Below are positions 1-11,002 of a DNA stretch of 64,000 nucleotides, piece by piece. Source of the stretch: Chondrosia reniformis. Taxonomy: Eukaryota; Porifera; Demospongiae; Chondrillida; Chondrillidae. The stretch's first letter is position 1; every line of letters starts with the position of its first letter. The stretch spans positions 2,668,501-2,732,500 of the forward strand of contig OX359192.1 in assembly GCA_947172415.1 (NCBI GenBank), given 5' to 3'. The notes below the pieces were generated by a model. That model ran no database searches. It was not told the DNA's origin and saw only the letters and a list, made by a program, of their open reading frames with translations. The translations under genes were made by a program, and so were the position numbers.

Positions 1-394
1 GTTTCATTGTTATTGTATAAATTCATGCAATTAACACCTTTCCATAATTGGCAGTGATATAAGAGCCTAGACATCCTGTTGCAGTTATACCTCAGAATGG
101 GCCTCTTATTGCAGTTATATCCTGGTTATGGAATTCAACACCTTAGCGTTGCCCTGGTAACGGCATATATACTTTGTTATAGCTTTACTAAAACAACTCG
201 GATGCATAAAGACAACAGCAATTTTGTTATGCTGGTGGCCCTAGATTCTTTTGCATACATTGATGCATGTTTATTGTTGCCAGCAATAGCATGTTAGTGC
301 TACAAATTAGCCATGGAAATATAGACACACAGCACATTGGTAGCCATGGTAACATAGACACACAGTACATTGGTAGCCATGGCAACAGACAAAC

Positions 395-1352
395 CTGTAG
401 TGATAAGAGTGCTTGCAGAGGAAGTGAATGGCTGGCAGGTAGAGACCAGAGTTGCATGTAGAACACTTCGTGACCTGAAACACTCTGGCTTTAGTGCGCA
501 GTTCTTCCAGTTGCTCCATAGTGCGAGCTGTGTCTTCCTGATACTTTTGTATGAGTGCTTCATCAGCAGCAATAGCCGAGTTCTCCTGGTGGAGCTTATC
601 TGCAATGTATTCCTAATGGAAATATAGAATGGAGTATTTCTTTAGATGTAAAAGCAATTTTTAGAGAGGGACATTTTACAGCAACTTTAAAAACATCTAC
701 TATAGTATAAAGTGTACGTATATCTGCTATTTTGATTATCCATTAATAAGGCTTCGCTCTAAATGTATATACGGTATTTGTCCAAATAGAAGCCCCGGCT
801 TCTATTTTGTTCCAGGCATCTTTAACCCAGCTTCAATTCGAGCCTGGCTTCTATATAATATTTGTCTTCTTCACAGCGCACCCCACGGCCTTCAACTTGA
901 AAAGAAACATCGTAGGACTTTCACTTTGACATCGCTACAGCAGTGAAAACTGGTCAGACATAGCAATTGGTTCACACCTCGACCAGAATGTCAATTGGAG
1001 AGATTTGACTGCTATTTGAAACCAGCTTCTATTTAAGAATAGCCCAGCTGACCCCTGGCCTCTAAACAAGACCTGGCCATTATTTGAGCCCAGCCTCTAT
1101 ACAGACAAATACGGTATACGTATGTACGTACATAAGAAGGTCTTAAGAACATTAAGTATTACGTCATACCTTTACATCTCCCAGTTGTGTAAGTTTTGAT
1201 TTAGCGAGTATCTCATCAATCATTAATGGAGGCAGCAGTTTGTACTGGTCAATGTGCTTCAGTGTCTGTTTGATGTAATCAGATCTCTTGTCTGTCTCAA
1301 TGTGAGCAAAATACTGTAGTGCTATAGCACCCACAAGTTCTTGTCTTGTTTT
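395..1352 (-). CDS. VPS11: VPS11 (CORVET/HOPS core subunit), two exons of the C-terminal part
   Basis: VPS11 is a core scaffold of the CORVET and HOPS endosome/lysosome tethering complexes. Two minus-strand exons are visible: 1352-1170, starting after an acceptor ending ctcag, and 612-395. The first encodes a helical stretch ending in LLPPLMIDEILAKSKL. The second encodes a coiled-coil stretch and then the start of the C-terminal RING, KCSTCNSGLYLPAIHFLCKH, which matches the known VPS11 RING in spacing and in the LP.(V/I)HFLC.HS core. The exon ends at a gtttgt donor, so the last RING cysteines must lie left of position 1. I could not find upstream (5') exons between 1352 and 4200; that stretch is repeats. 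Either a very long intron intervenes or this is a partial copy. Family identity is confident; completeness is unknown. Confidence 0.82.
769..1120. mobile_element. Small MITE in a VPS11 intron with ATACGGTATTTGTC-type terminal inverted repeats
   Basis: The left end reads atacggtatttgtc and the right end gacaaatacggtat, an inverted repeat of 14 bases separated by about 330 bp. The interior repeats the phrase ggcttctat / agcctctat several times. It lies in the intron between the two VPS11 exons (613-1169). A related but diverged sequence, ending in ataatacggta, is seen at about 38165-38287. No coding potential. Confidence 0.65.
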
Positions 1353-1439
1353 CTGAGTAGAGGAATAGGGGTCATGTGTCAATCACATGACAGTCATGTG
1401 ATAGCTCACCAATGATTCTCACAGGTATATATATATATA

Positions 1440-2250
1440 TATATACTACACAGTGCAAGTTACAAATTTATATACAGATGCAAATGACTCCCAAAATAAT
1501 CACAATCAGGTATAGAATTAAACGCTACAAGACTTTACCACACTGAAATTCTCAACTTCTGCATACAGAGTAGTAGTCTCTACAGATCATATAAGGTTAA
1601 ACACATGGCCTTCCAATTACCTTTTCACACCTTAGTATAGACTCAAGATGATGCATCTGCATGCCATTATCAGCAACAATTCCAGTCTCATGTAGGGGGT
1701 CTCAGCCAATAATCACCATGGATTTGATTTGCCTTCAGTGTGAGGTACGAGTACTGTTGATTGCTTGGATGCATTCACATAAACAACAGGGTTAGAGACA
1801 ATTTGGTAACTTGCACACAGGGACATAAAGGCTGGGGCCTTTAATATATTTCATAATGACCCTTGTGTGCAAGTTACCAAATTGTCTCTAACCCTGTTGT
1901 TTATGTGAATGCATCCAAGCAATCAACAGTACTCGTACCTCACATTGAAGGCAAATCAAATCCATGGTGATTATTGGCTGAGACCCCCTGCATGAGACTG
2001 GAATTGTTGCTGATAATGGCATGCAGATGCATCATCTTGAGTCTATACTAAGGTGTGAAAAGGTAATTGGAAGGCCATGTGTTTAACCTTATATGATCTG
2101 TAGAGACTACTACTCTGTATGCAGAAGTTGAGAATTTCAGTGTGGTAAAGTCTTGTAGCGTTTAATTCTATACCTGATTGTGATTATTTTGGGAGTCATT
2201 TGCATCTGTATATAAATTTGTAACTTGCACTGTGTAGTACTTGATTGTAT
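1440..2250. mobile_element. Long foldback element (near-perfect inverted repeat, arms about 375 bp)
   Basis: The sequence from about 1448 (cacagtgcaagttacaaatt) to 1822 is repeated as its reverse complement from about 1861 to 2240, around a short centre containing ggctggggccttt. The arms differ at only a few positions. TA-microsatellite tracts flank the left end. The same arm occurs singly at about 15787-16225 and as fragments at 14090-14270. It carries no ORF. It behaves like a non-autonomous foldback/MITE. Confidence 0.85.
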
Positions 2251-2934
2251 TTAAATATGCATAATATATAAGCAGTAGCATTTGTGGTCCGAACAGAGGT
2301 ATATATATATATATAACGATTCAGGACGCTTAAGTGTCCTGGACAGCGTAAACGTTCTATTCGAGATTTGACAATTGCGTAAGCCGATTCGATCTAGCTT
2401 TACTTACCTTGATCAGCTTTCTGCATGGTTAAGAAGCGAGGCATGTGTTTGCGTATTGGGTATGTAAACATTGCTGTTCTTATCAGAGTTACGCATATAC
2501 GGTGGTATATACTCTTATGTAGAGCATTAATGTGTATGGAATCTGCAAGGGATGGTAGTGATTATTTCGTTTCCTTATACATGTGCAAATGAATGAACTT
2601 TAAAATCTCCCATTTACGTTTTCTTGAGACACAAATTACTAATTGTAGACTTTGCCTTAGAATGTACCTCTAGAACTCAAACAGAACACACAGTCATATT
2701 CAAAGACTTTTAAAATGCTCTAAATGAGGAAATAGGTACACAGGAGCCCTGGATGAATGTGTACATGAATTTACTTGCACTGTATATAGAGTGGAATCTC
2801 ATTATAGTGAAACTCATTATCTCAACTCATCTCAACTCAACTCATGAGCTTGCACGCACGCATATTTATCCAAATCCACCCCTACGTATCCAATTACACT
2901 CCTGCACACATGGATAAGTAATAGAAAACATAAG

Positions 2935-3760
2935 AAGAGATGACGGAGCTTAAAGTACCACAGTTTTACTATGGTCGTCTAAACGAATTTCTTTTATTTC
3001 TTTACATCAATATATATAGCAACACTTTTGGCTTAAACTTAGCATGAACATATACAAATACGCTTTATCTAACCTTCGCTACAACTCGCTTATTCGGTAG
3101 CTCCTTCTCGTAGGAGAGCGTCGACTTGTCATAGCCGTTCTCGAAAGGATGATCTTCTTTAGCAACGAGGCGGTGACGTTTTCGCAACGTCACAAGATTC
3201 TCAAAATGTGTGTACCGAGCGACATACGAAGGTGCTGGTGACCCAATAGAAAGACATCACAATACATCACCAGCTTGCGCAATCGTAACTTTGAATTCTT
3301 CATTATATCTTGATTATTTTGCTCATTTAATTAAGCAAAACTTCGCCAGACATTTCTTATACACATGTACCATGATATATATTGATTTCACAGTTATCTG
3401 ACCAATTGATAATTTTTATTAATATAACACATTGTTTCAATATAAATTTCCCATAGGTTTTCTATAGTCCTATGGCCTTTTATATGCAGACTTTGTCCTC
3501 TGTTTTCTAACAAACGGAGGCCTAAATCAAAAATCCCTTAATTTAAAATGAGTTTTATACCCTAAACTTTATGATGATATGCCCATTTTGTTTTTAGGTT
3601 CTTTCTTGGAGCCATATGAATTAATTAATTATATTATTTATATTAATTATTTATATATTTATATTAGATTACCTTAGTATATTGTAACTTGCACTGTATA
3701 TATATATATATATTAGATTACCTTAGTATATTGTAACTTGTACTGTATATATATATATTA
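2935..3760 (+). mobile_element. Repeat family A, copy 1
   Basis: A non-coding repeat with landmarks cttcgctacaactcgctta, gtaggagagcgtcgacttgt and gcgacatacgaagg. It ends in a TA tract next to ttgtaacttgcactgtatat. It recurs at about 13045-13330 (+), about 13460-14080 (-) and 16265-16800 (+). A 63-codon open stretch at 3210-3401 is conserved between copies only as DNA. I regard the family as non-autonomous. Confidence 0.75.
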
Positions 3761-3919
3761 TTACTGATGGAATGACCTATAGATAATGGACCTATATATA
3801 CATAGATAATAAATTGATTATAGAATGGACCAAAGCCTCTTAACTGTGGACTCATAATTATTTTAGTGTACAGTACACCGTGCATTTCTTGCTTAGCATA
3901 ACAAACACGAAAGAAGCAG

Positions 3920-3995
3920 GAACGAAACCAGACCCAAAATTTACACAATACTACTTGCTTCAAGTATTGTGTAAGTCTTGGGTCTGGTTTCGTCA
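3920..3995. repeat. Short perfect hairpin
   Basis: The arm acgaaaccagacccaa...cacaatact is followed, after an 8-10 base loop, by its reverse complement ending gggtctggtttcgt. The stem is about 30 bp with a few interruptions. It lies upstream of the RAG1-like gene. Function unknown; it could be a remnant foldback element. Confidence 0.6.
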
Positions 3996-4119
3996 GACTG
4001 GGACAGCTGGTTATATCACCAGTGCACTGCCACTGAGCATGCTCACACCTTCTGCTATAGCGCTGCATTTATATCCTTTAAAATAAATATATCCAAATGC
4101 GTATTAATAGTCCTGTCTA

Positions 4120-4290
4120 TTCATGTCACGGCTGTACGTGACGTGTAACTTAGATTTTTAATGATGTCATTTTACCCGCCCCCCACGTCTTACTTCCGGT
4201 TTTATACCGTATTGCGCGCGTACTTTAAATTGTTATTTTAGTGCAAGTTTGTGGCTTTTCTGAAGTTTTCCTGGACTCGAGGATCCAAGC
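4120..4290 (+). promoter_or_regulatory. Candidate promoter and non-coding first exon of the RAG1-like gene
   Basis: A locally GC-rich stretch in AT-rich surroundings holds an ETS-type site (acttccgg near 4192), a GC box-like ccgccccccac and a gcgcgcg run. About 75 bp downstream, tccaagcacaa is followed by gtaagatc, a good splice donor with no ATG before it. The next good acceptor upstream of the RAG1-like reading frame is ttgttttag at 5021. I infer a promoter and untranslated exon, with an intron of about 730 nt. There is no direct evidence of transcription. Confidence 0.4.
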
Positions 4291-5021
4291 ACAAGTAAGA
4301 TCACTCCTGAATGAACACTGTCAGCTATATCTTCAGCTGCTTACATCAAAGAAACCAAGCTCAAGAGCCTAAATATATAACTATAAAAGAGTGTTTATTG
4401 TGCATTAATTGAAACATTTTCTATTTCTATTTACGTAGATTAATTCACTGTACAGAGTAAGTCTCCTCAGTAACACAATTTTCAGAACTAACATCATGTA
4501 TTATAAATAAATTTAACAATTGTACATTATTATAAAAATATAAAATATTAAATGATTATATTAATTCAATTCTGCATGCATGGGTGTTCATATAAATGGA
4601 GATACATCAAAATGGAGGAAAATATTCATGTTATATACATCTAACAACCATTTAAAACATGTAATAGCACCATATAAATGTATGCATAAATTGTCAAATA
4701 AAATTAAAATTTACTAAATAAATAATTGTTGCATGACCTGACCCAAACATCCTATTCATCGTCAAAGATAAGATACAGGCTTGCTTGGACAGATATCATG
4801 AATTAAGGTTTCCTTTCGCAAAAGGTAATTAAAGTTTTAATTTACCACAAGGAAAGCCTTAAAGGAAGTCAGCCAGTTGTCAAAATTAAATCAATTAACC
4901 TCCATTTTTGCATAACATCAAAAAATGACCATTGAAGAAACAAATATTAATTGAACTTACACTAAGTATAGCACAAACAAGATATATACTAGGTGAGAAT
5001 GCACTTACCTTGTTGTTTTAG

Positions 5022-8000
5022 GATGAAGAAAATACACTGATGGAGACGCCAACATCAGAGATACATCAAAGCTTTCTTGCTGAACTTTGCCGTTTGTGTG
5101 GAGGATATCTGAAGAATCAAAGGGTTACCTATGAGTGCAGAAAGCATTCCAGGATTATTGAAACATATTTCAAGATATGTGTTGTCAGGGATGACTCGCA
5201 AATACACCCTGGAAAGTTTTGCCACACATGTTACAGCAAAATGGCTGTAGCGCAGAAAAGAGGAAAGAATTCTATCACATCATTTGCCATAGAATGGTAC
5301 AAGCACAGTGAGAGTTGGTGCTATACCTGCAATCATGCCAAAATGCTATCTAAAGGAGGTAGACCCAAAAAATACAAGCCTCCTCAATGCCACGATGACC
5401 TAGTATCATCTTCACAATTGGTGTGCCATGTTAATGCCATAGCTCCACCATCACTTGCTGGTAGAAGCATTGATCCCTCTGTATGCAAGAGTACACCAAA
5501 AGGTGTATCTATAGAGGATATTATCTGCCCTGTTTGCAGCTATATTTTAGACAGACCCATTCAAACAAAATGTGGGCATGTGGTTTGCATGGAGTGCTGC
5601 ATTAGGTGGCTTCAAACTGGCACAATGACAATACCCAGCTGTCCTGTGTGTCCAAATGTACTTTTGTCTGTTGATGACATAAAGCCTCCAAGTCCATTCC
5701 TCACAAGCACCCTCAAGTTGATTACAGTTCTTTGTAGCTGTTGCCACATGGACATCTACCTGGAAACTGTTAACACCCATAAGTGTCAACAAACACCAGT
5801 ATCAGCCCCTGCAAAGCCAAAAACACTATCGGCAATTAGAGAATGTCCAATTACAAAAACCCCCACAACAGCAGAAAAGCAGGCTTGCACTAATATAATA
5901 AAACGTCTCATGTGCAAACATCAAACAGAAAACATTCTCTTACCAACCAGAGGTCAGGTAGGTACAATCAAAGCTAAGTGATTTTCACAGTGCATAATTC
6001 AGAACTGCATCAGGTGGCAATTAATGGGTTAAGGACTATTATACCAACTATTAAACACTTCACGTTATACAATAATTCCTTAATTCAAGTTGGTAATCAT
6101 GACTAGTAAACTATAGACTAGAAGTATAGGACCATCTGACATATAATGTTCACAACTGAGGAGACTATATATAAACATTGATTACATGCAATAGGATTTT
6201 ATTGGAGCTATCACCAATAACTACCAAAACACACATATTATATAACTAGAATTGTAACAGTATATACTCCCTATAAGTCACTAAATATCATCAATTGATA
6301 TGTGGTGCATGCATACAATATATTATATATTCACGAAAATTATACATTTTTAATAGCCGTTAAATTTGATTAAAGTTACAAAATCAAGGAAGGACACAGA
6401 AAGAGCTGGTGCAAGGACTGTAAAAAACAGATCCAAGGAATTTGCAATGGTCAGACAGGCAGTAAGTGGAGGACAGAGCTCTTTACAGTTATGCCATGAG
6501 TTAAAGGGTAACAAGAAAGAAAGAGATGACCTTTTGGAGGCCTTGGGATTCAAATCACGAGACATTTCAGTAATGTCTACATTTACCCTGAAGACAGAAT
6601 TAGGACTTCCTTGGAGCAAATTAAGACTACTCAGAAGGTTAATTGTGATAAATTGTTGTAATAACCCCATTTCAATGAATCATAATACTTCATGTGCTTC
6701 ATTTTTAGGTGGATGAAGCAGTGGCAAATTAAGCCGGCTAGTGAGGGAGCAATTAGATCATATCTCAATAGGGAGCTTGCTTTTGAACTTCAAGCAGAAT
6801 ATGTTCCAATGGGAATTAATGTAAGGAACGACTTTGGAATGGATTCAAGCTAACACCCATAGTCCAAACATCAAGGCTTAAAGAAGTACTTCTTTCACTT
6901 CTTCACAAGTTTCAAAGGTTTGTATTTTAATACATTTAACATTTATCTGTTTTTATATATTGTATATTCATTTATAATTTTTTTCAACATATAGGCAAGG
7001 CACATTGGCATGGCATAATGGTGTCATACCTGAAGAAGAGATCTGGGTAAAAATAGGAGGCGATAAGGGTGGAGGAAGCTTCAAGATGTCCTTGCAGATC
7101 TGCAATGTTCCCCATCCAAATTCAGTGCAGAATACATTTGTGTTCTGTGCATTTGAAGCTGACGACAATTTGATAAACCTGAACATTGCCCTAAAAGAAT
7201 ACAATGAACAGCTACTTGAGTTACAGGAAATGAAATGGCAGTAGGTTGCTTCAGATTAAAATGATTTAATATATTCTTTTTCATTATTATATCTCTTCTG
7301 ATAGAGAAAAGTCTTTCCGATTTTTCATGTATGGGGATTATGAATTTTTGTGTAAGGTGTATGGTTTATCAGGTCCATCTGGTAAGTTACATACTATTTA
7401 ATGGCTCCTAATGTTGGCACAAGTCAATGTTTCGGAACATTTTAGGCTGCCATCCATGTCTGTGGTGCACAGTCAGCAGCAGAGACCTCCTAATTCCACC
7501 TCTGAACAGAACCAGCACACCAGAATTAAGGACTTTAAACCAACTGCATGAAGACAACAGAAGATTTTGTGATGCAGGCAACAAGCTGAAGGAGGTGAAG
7601 CATTATAACAACGTCAAGTCCAAGCCAATAATAAACATTCCACTTGAACAGGTAATCATGATCACTAAATATATACTTATTATATTGATTATGGAACTAA
7701 TCATGTATTTACATACATACATTGTGCAGGCAAGTATAGGAGGTATCTTAGAGGAACTAACTGTCTTCTATCTTACACTCCTCCTCTACAAAGCTCCAAG
7801 TAGGTTATAAGTGTAAGATAGAAGACAGTAGTAGTTCCTCTAAGATAATGATTAAAGAGAGCTAAGTAAGTATATCTATAACTAATTCCTGAACTATAAT
7901 CAATTAATCTTCAATTCAATTTATGTGCATGTAACACATGTTCTACATAAAATATATAGGGTCTGCATATATAGTCAGTCAGTCTTTTGCTTCAATACTC

Positions 8001-9954
8001 CATGCAGGTTTGCCCACCAGGATTACACCTAAGCTTAGGGATTTTTTGTCGCTGCTTCAAACTAATTGAAACAGCCTGTCGTGCTCTGGATTATGCAGCT
8101 AGCCTCTGAATCAAGTCTTACTTCCAACATTAGGATGGTGGTGGTCCAACTTATACAACATACGTCAGCCAAGTAAGAGCAGTCAATAAACTAAAGGAGG
8201 AATGCCAAGCACTTATGGAGGAAGCTAGAACACTAGATGAGGTTGCCAACTTTTTAGCAGTGTCTCCCGCTGTGATAGAAGACTTTGAAGCAGACCCACT
8301 TGTGGAAACGCTGAAGAAGGAAACTAAGGAAATCTTGAATAAGAGGGATGAAAAGGTGAATTTCTGATAGCATGCTTCTTATGATAGCTTTAACTCCTTG
8401 ATATTAACATTTACACATGATGCCATAAATAGCTAAAGTTGGTGGAAGCATCCAAGCAGAAAATGCAGCAGTTTGAGAAGCAGGATGCCCCCTTTTTGAG
8501 TAGCCTTGAAGAAGCTTTAGCCAAATGTAATGTGCAAAGGCAAGCATACCACAGTGGGTCTTTTGTTGGCAATCATGTGCAGAGATGTCTACAAGTGAGC
8601 TATGCATGTGTCATGGCTAAATTAATTAAGATAAGCACCTAACAATCAGGTTTTATATATACCACATAATATATTTTATGAATTACAGTACAGCATGCAT
8701 GCGGTGAATGTATATATACTGAAGAAAATGCATGGCCAATGAAGTGGAGCATCAATCAGTTGGTTTTGCTTATGCAAGTTCTCACTAATTATCTAGCCTA
8801 TAGCACACCATCTACTTTTACAATGTAGCTCACATGAGCTGAGCTATTCCCTTGTAAGCCAATTAAAAGTGGCCACGGTAAACATTTCAATCTTTATCAC
8901 TTTAAGACACTCACAAACTAAATGCAAAAACTACAAATGTATATGATACATATATTTAATCAGTCTTTATATCCTCGTACAATATCTGGTCATTGCCCAT
9001 GACATGTATATGCTATAGTTATATCCCATTACGAGTACGATATCTGGGTTATCACCCTAGACTGAGGTAGAGCTGAGGTCATGCATCAACTGCGCATTGC
9101 CACAAACACTTTGAACACTAATATTTATACCACATTGTAACACTTTTAAATACCCCTGCCAAAATGGCACATCTGGATCTAGTGCAAATTTAGTTTTTTT
9201 ATCAGATGATGATTTTACTATTGTGGTCTACTGAGTTACAGTAATTAAGACATGATGCTGAATTGGCATGTATATAGGACGATGCTATTGTAACCATTTG
9301 TGGGAGCTTGGTGAATACTGCTGAGAAGGTAGGAGGAGCAAGTTTGGTCAACCAATGTGAATACATTTGTGAAAGGTTTGAAGTTTTTTTCAAACTTTTT
9401 GCAAGCTGCCATTATGCATATTCACCATCAGAACCAGTCAATGAAAGGGACCTTTTAGATTTAGGTAAGAAACTACATGTCTCTATATACCAATAGTAGA
9501 TTTTCTTTGCAATAAAACATTAGGAAATATATCAGTAAAAATAGATTATATATATTGATACAGAATCAGATAGGAGAGCCTAATGCATGCAATTTGTGTA
9601 TACTTGTATAAAACTGCAAGCATGCACCTCTCTATCTATATCTACATGTATAGATGAAAGAATAAGGAGCTTTCTACAGTACTACCGCTTAGAGTTTCCT
9701 GATGCCTCCATAACCCCAAAGCTACATATATACTGGAGGAACATGTAGTGCCATGGATGAAGAGGTGGAAGGTGGCCTTGGGGTTCCATAATGAACAAGG
9801 AGGTGAATCTATCCATGCAAAATTTAATCAGCTACAAAGGCAGTTTGTATGCATTAAAGATAGCTTAAAGAGATTAGAACTAACAATTAAAGAGCATCAC
9901 ACACAGATTCAAGCAACAAATACACAGCCACCAACAAAAATAATGAGAATATAA
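5022..9954 (+). pseudogene. RAG1-like recombinase/transposase: N-terminal zinc region, RING and split DDE core; decayed copy
   Basis: Eleven exons can be traced: 5022-5957 (first ATG 5040), 6357-6637, 6709-6917, 6995-7240, 7305-7381, 7446-7651, 8008-8106, 8134-8355, 8433-8594, 9278-9464, 9654-9954. Exon 1 carries a RAG1-like N-terminal zinc region (CRLCGG at residues 17-22, FCHTCYSKM at 60-68, WCYTC at 93-97), then a C3HC4 RING (C163, C166, C178, H180, C183, C186, C201, C204). Later exons align in order with the vertebrate RAG1 core. An Asp lies in KIGGDKGGGSFK (7062-7064) and PNSVQN follows. A second Asp lies in GDYEFLCKVYGLSG (7336-7338), followed by a C..C pair (CHPCLWC). A Glu lies in NEQGGESIHAKFN (9793-9807), matching the RAG1/Transib acidic-residue blocks. 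Three lesions break the frame: a one-base shift at about 6821-6850, in-frame stops at 8107 and 8131, and a 2-base TA expansion at about 9727-9733. Homology is confident; inactivity is inferred and assumes no assembly error. Confidence 0.85.
7744..7850. repeat. Inverted repeat inside intron 6 of the RAG1-like gene
   Basis: tatcttagaggaact...cttctatcttacac is followed, after about 30 bases, by gtgtaagatagaag...agttcctctaagata. The stem is about 35 bp. It lies wholly in the intron between exons 7446-7651 and 8008-8106. It resembles a short foldback insertion and carries no coding sequence. Confidence 0.65.
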
Positions 9955-10690
9955 TAATACTTTGATAAATGTTACCAGATTAAATACAAACATATATGAC
10001 TCCTATATAACAACCTTGTCATTCAGGGAAGTCCACAAATTTTGTTTCTAAGAATAGCTGCCAATATTATCATCGTATTCATTGTTGCAGCTGCAAAAAC
10101 TATCTACGTATATCTATTATTGGGAGATTCTCTTTAGCTCTTGAGCACAAATTATATAAAGTACCACACTAATTCATCACATCTTGAATGTTTAAATGTG
10201 AAATCGACAGTTTCATGTCATGACACTGTCCACTAAAGCATGAAGACCTTCCTAGAGGTTCCGTTACTAGCTGTACTCCAACCAGGGATACCAGATAACA
10301 CACTACTGTTATTACCCACCATAATAAGGGTAATCAGTGACAGTTATTCTCAATAATTTATTGTGAATAAGCAGAGAAGTAAACATTTAATGACGATTAA
10401 AAATTAATTTAATCTGGAGATCCTTTAATGTAAGCAGAATTAAACTCACCTGTAAATGAAGTAGATATCTCCCTTACACCCGCTATAGCAACAGTTTTCT
10501 TCGGAAAACTTTGACAGCCTCAAAATTCATCCATTACACTAGGCCAAAATGTAGGGCCATTCCTATTAAAAACGTGATCCTCCATTTTTTCCCCATCATG
10601 TAATGGATATTGCGCAATTTTACTAAGTTTCCAAAGGGAATACCTTTAAAACAGCCGTGATATATGTGAGCGTGATTCGTCGCCATCTTG
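9955..10690. other. No gene recognised
   Basis: AT-rich sequence downstream of the RAG1-like stop codon. I see no long reading frame, no clear terminal inverted repeat and no RAG-type heptamer that I can pair with one upstream of the gene. No RAG2-like (kelch) reading frame is present here or elsewhere in the window. Confidence 0.6.
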
Positions 10691-10790
10691 TTTTTGCCAC
10701 ACGTGCACGTGACGTCACCAAGCTGTTACGGCAAAAGTACCTGTAAGTGCCTCCTGGAAGACGGGCTAAAGTCCGAAGAGGACGCAAGGT
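10675..10790 (+). promoter_or_regulatory. Candidate promoter with CRE and YY1-type sites and a possible first exon
   Basis: A GC-richer island contains gccatcttg (YY1-like), cacgtgacgtcacc (E-box and CRE-like) and then cctcctggaagacgggct...gaggacgcaag followed by the donor gtgagt at about 10790. The short frame before the donor is rich in Arg and Lys. I found no downstream exon to join to, so this may be the first exon of an unrecognised or non-coding transcript. Confidence 0.35.
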
Positions 10791-10949
10791 GAGTTATTTT
10801 CCAAGATATTTCATAATGTGTGTTCTACGAGTAGCTATAGTAATATACCTTATTCAAAGTTGTGGTTTTACTCTGGATGTAATCTCCCATCAAGTGAATT
10901 TCGGTTCCGCCCATTATCTCATTGCGCTCCTCAGGGGACATGATAACAT

Positions 10950-11002
10950 TTTAACCATAGACTATCTATATTACGTACGTAAGTATAGATAGTCTATGTT
11001 TT
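10950..11002. repeat. Short perfect hairpin
   Basis: aaccatagactatctata is followed, after ttacgtacgtaa, by its reverse complement tatagatagtctatg. The stem is about 16-18 bp. No associated gene. Confidence 0.6.

Noticed and set aside
1-390. Further VPS11 exon in the first 390 bases
   Set aside because: The minus-strand frame after the donor at 394 reads through direct repeats of gccatggtaac-type words and lacks the expected RING cysteine spacing.
3210-3401. 63-codon frame in repeat family A (also at 13627-13821, minus)
   Set aside because: Conserved only because the DNA repeat is conserved. No start context, and changes between copies do not favour synonymous sites.
5980-6000. RAG-type heptamer cacagtg as a transposon end
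   Set aside because: It lies inside intron 1 of the gene, has no nonamer at a fixed distance that I can see, and has no partner. Chance occurrence is likely.
6350-6670. Minus-strand open frame opposite RAG1-like exon 2
   Set aside because: A shadow of the coding exon on the plus strand.
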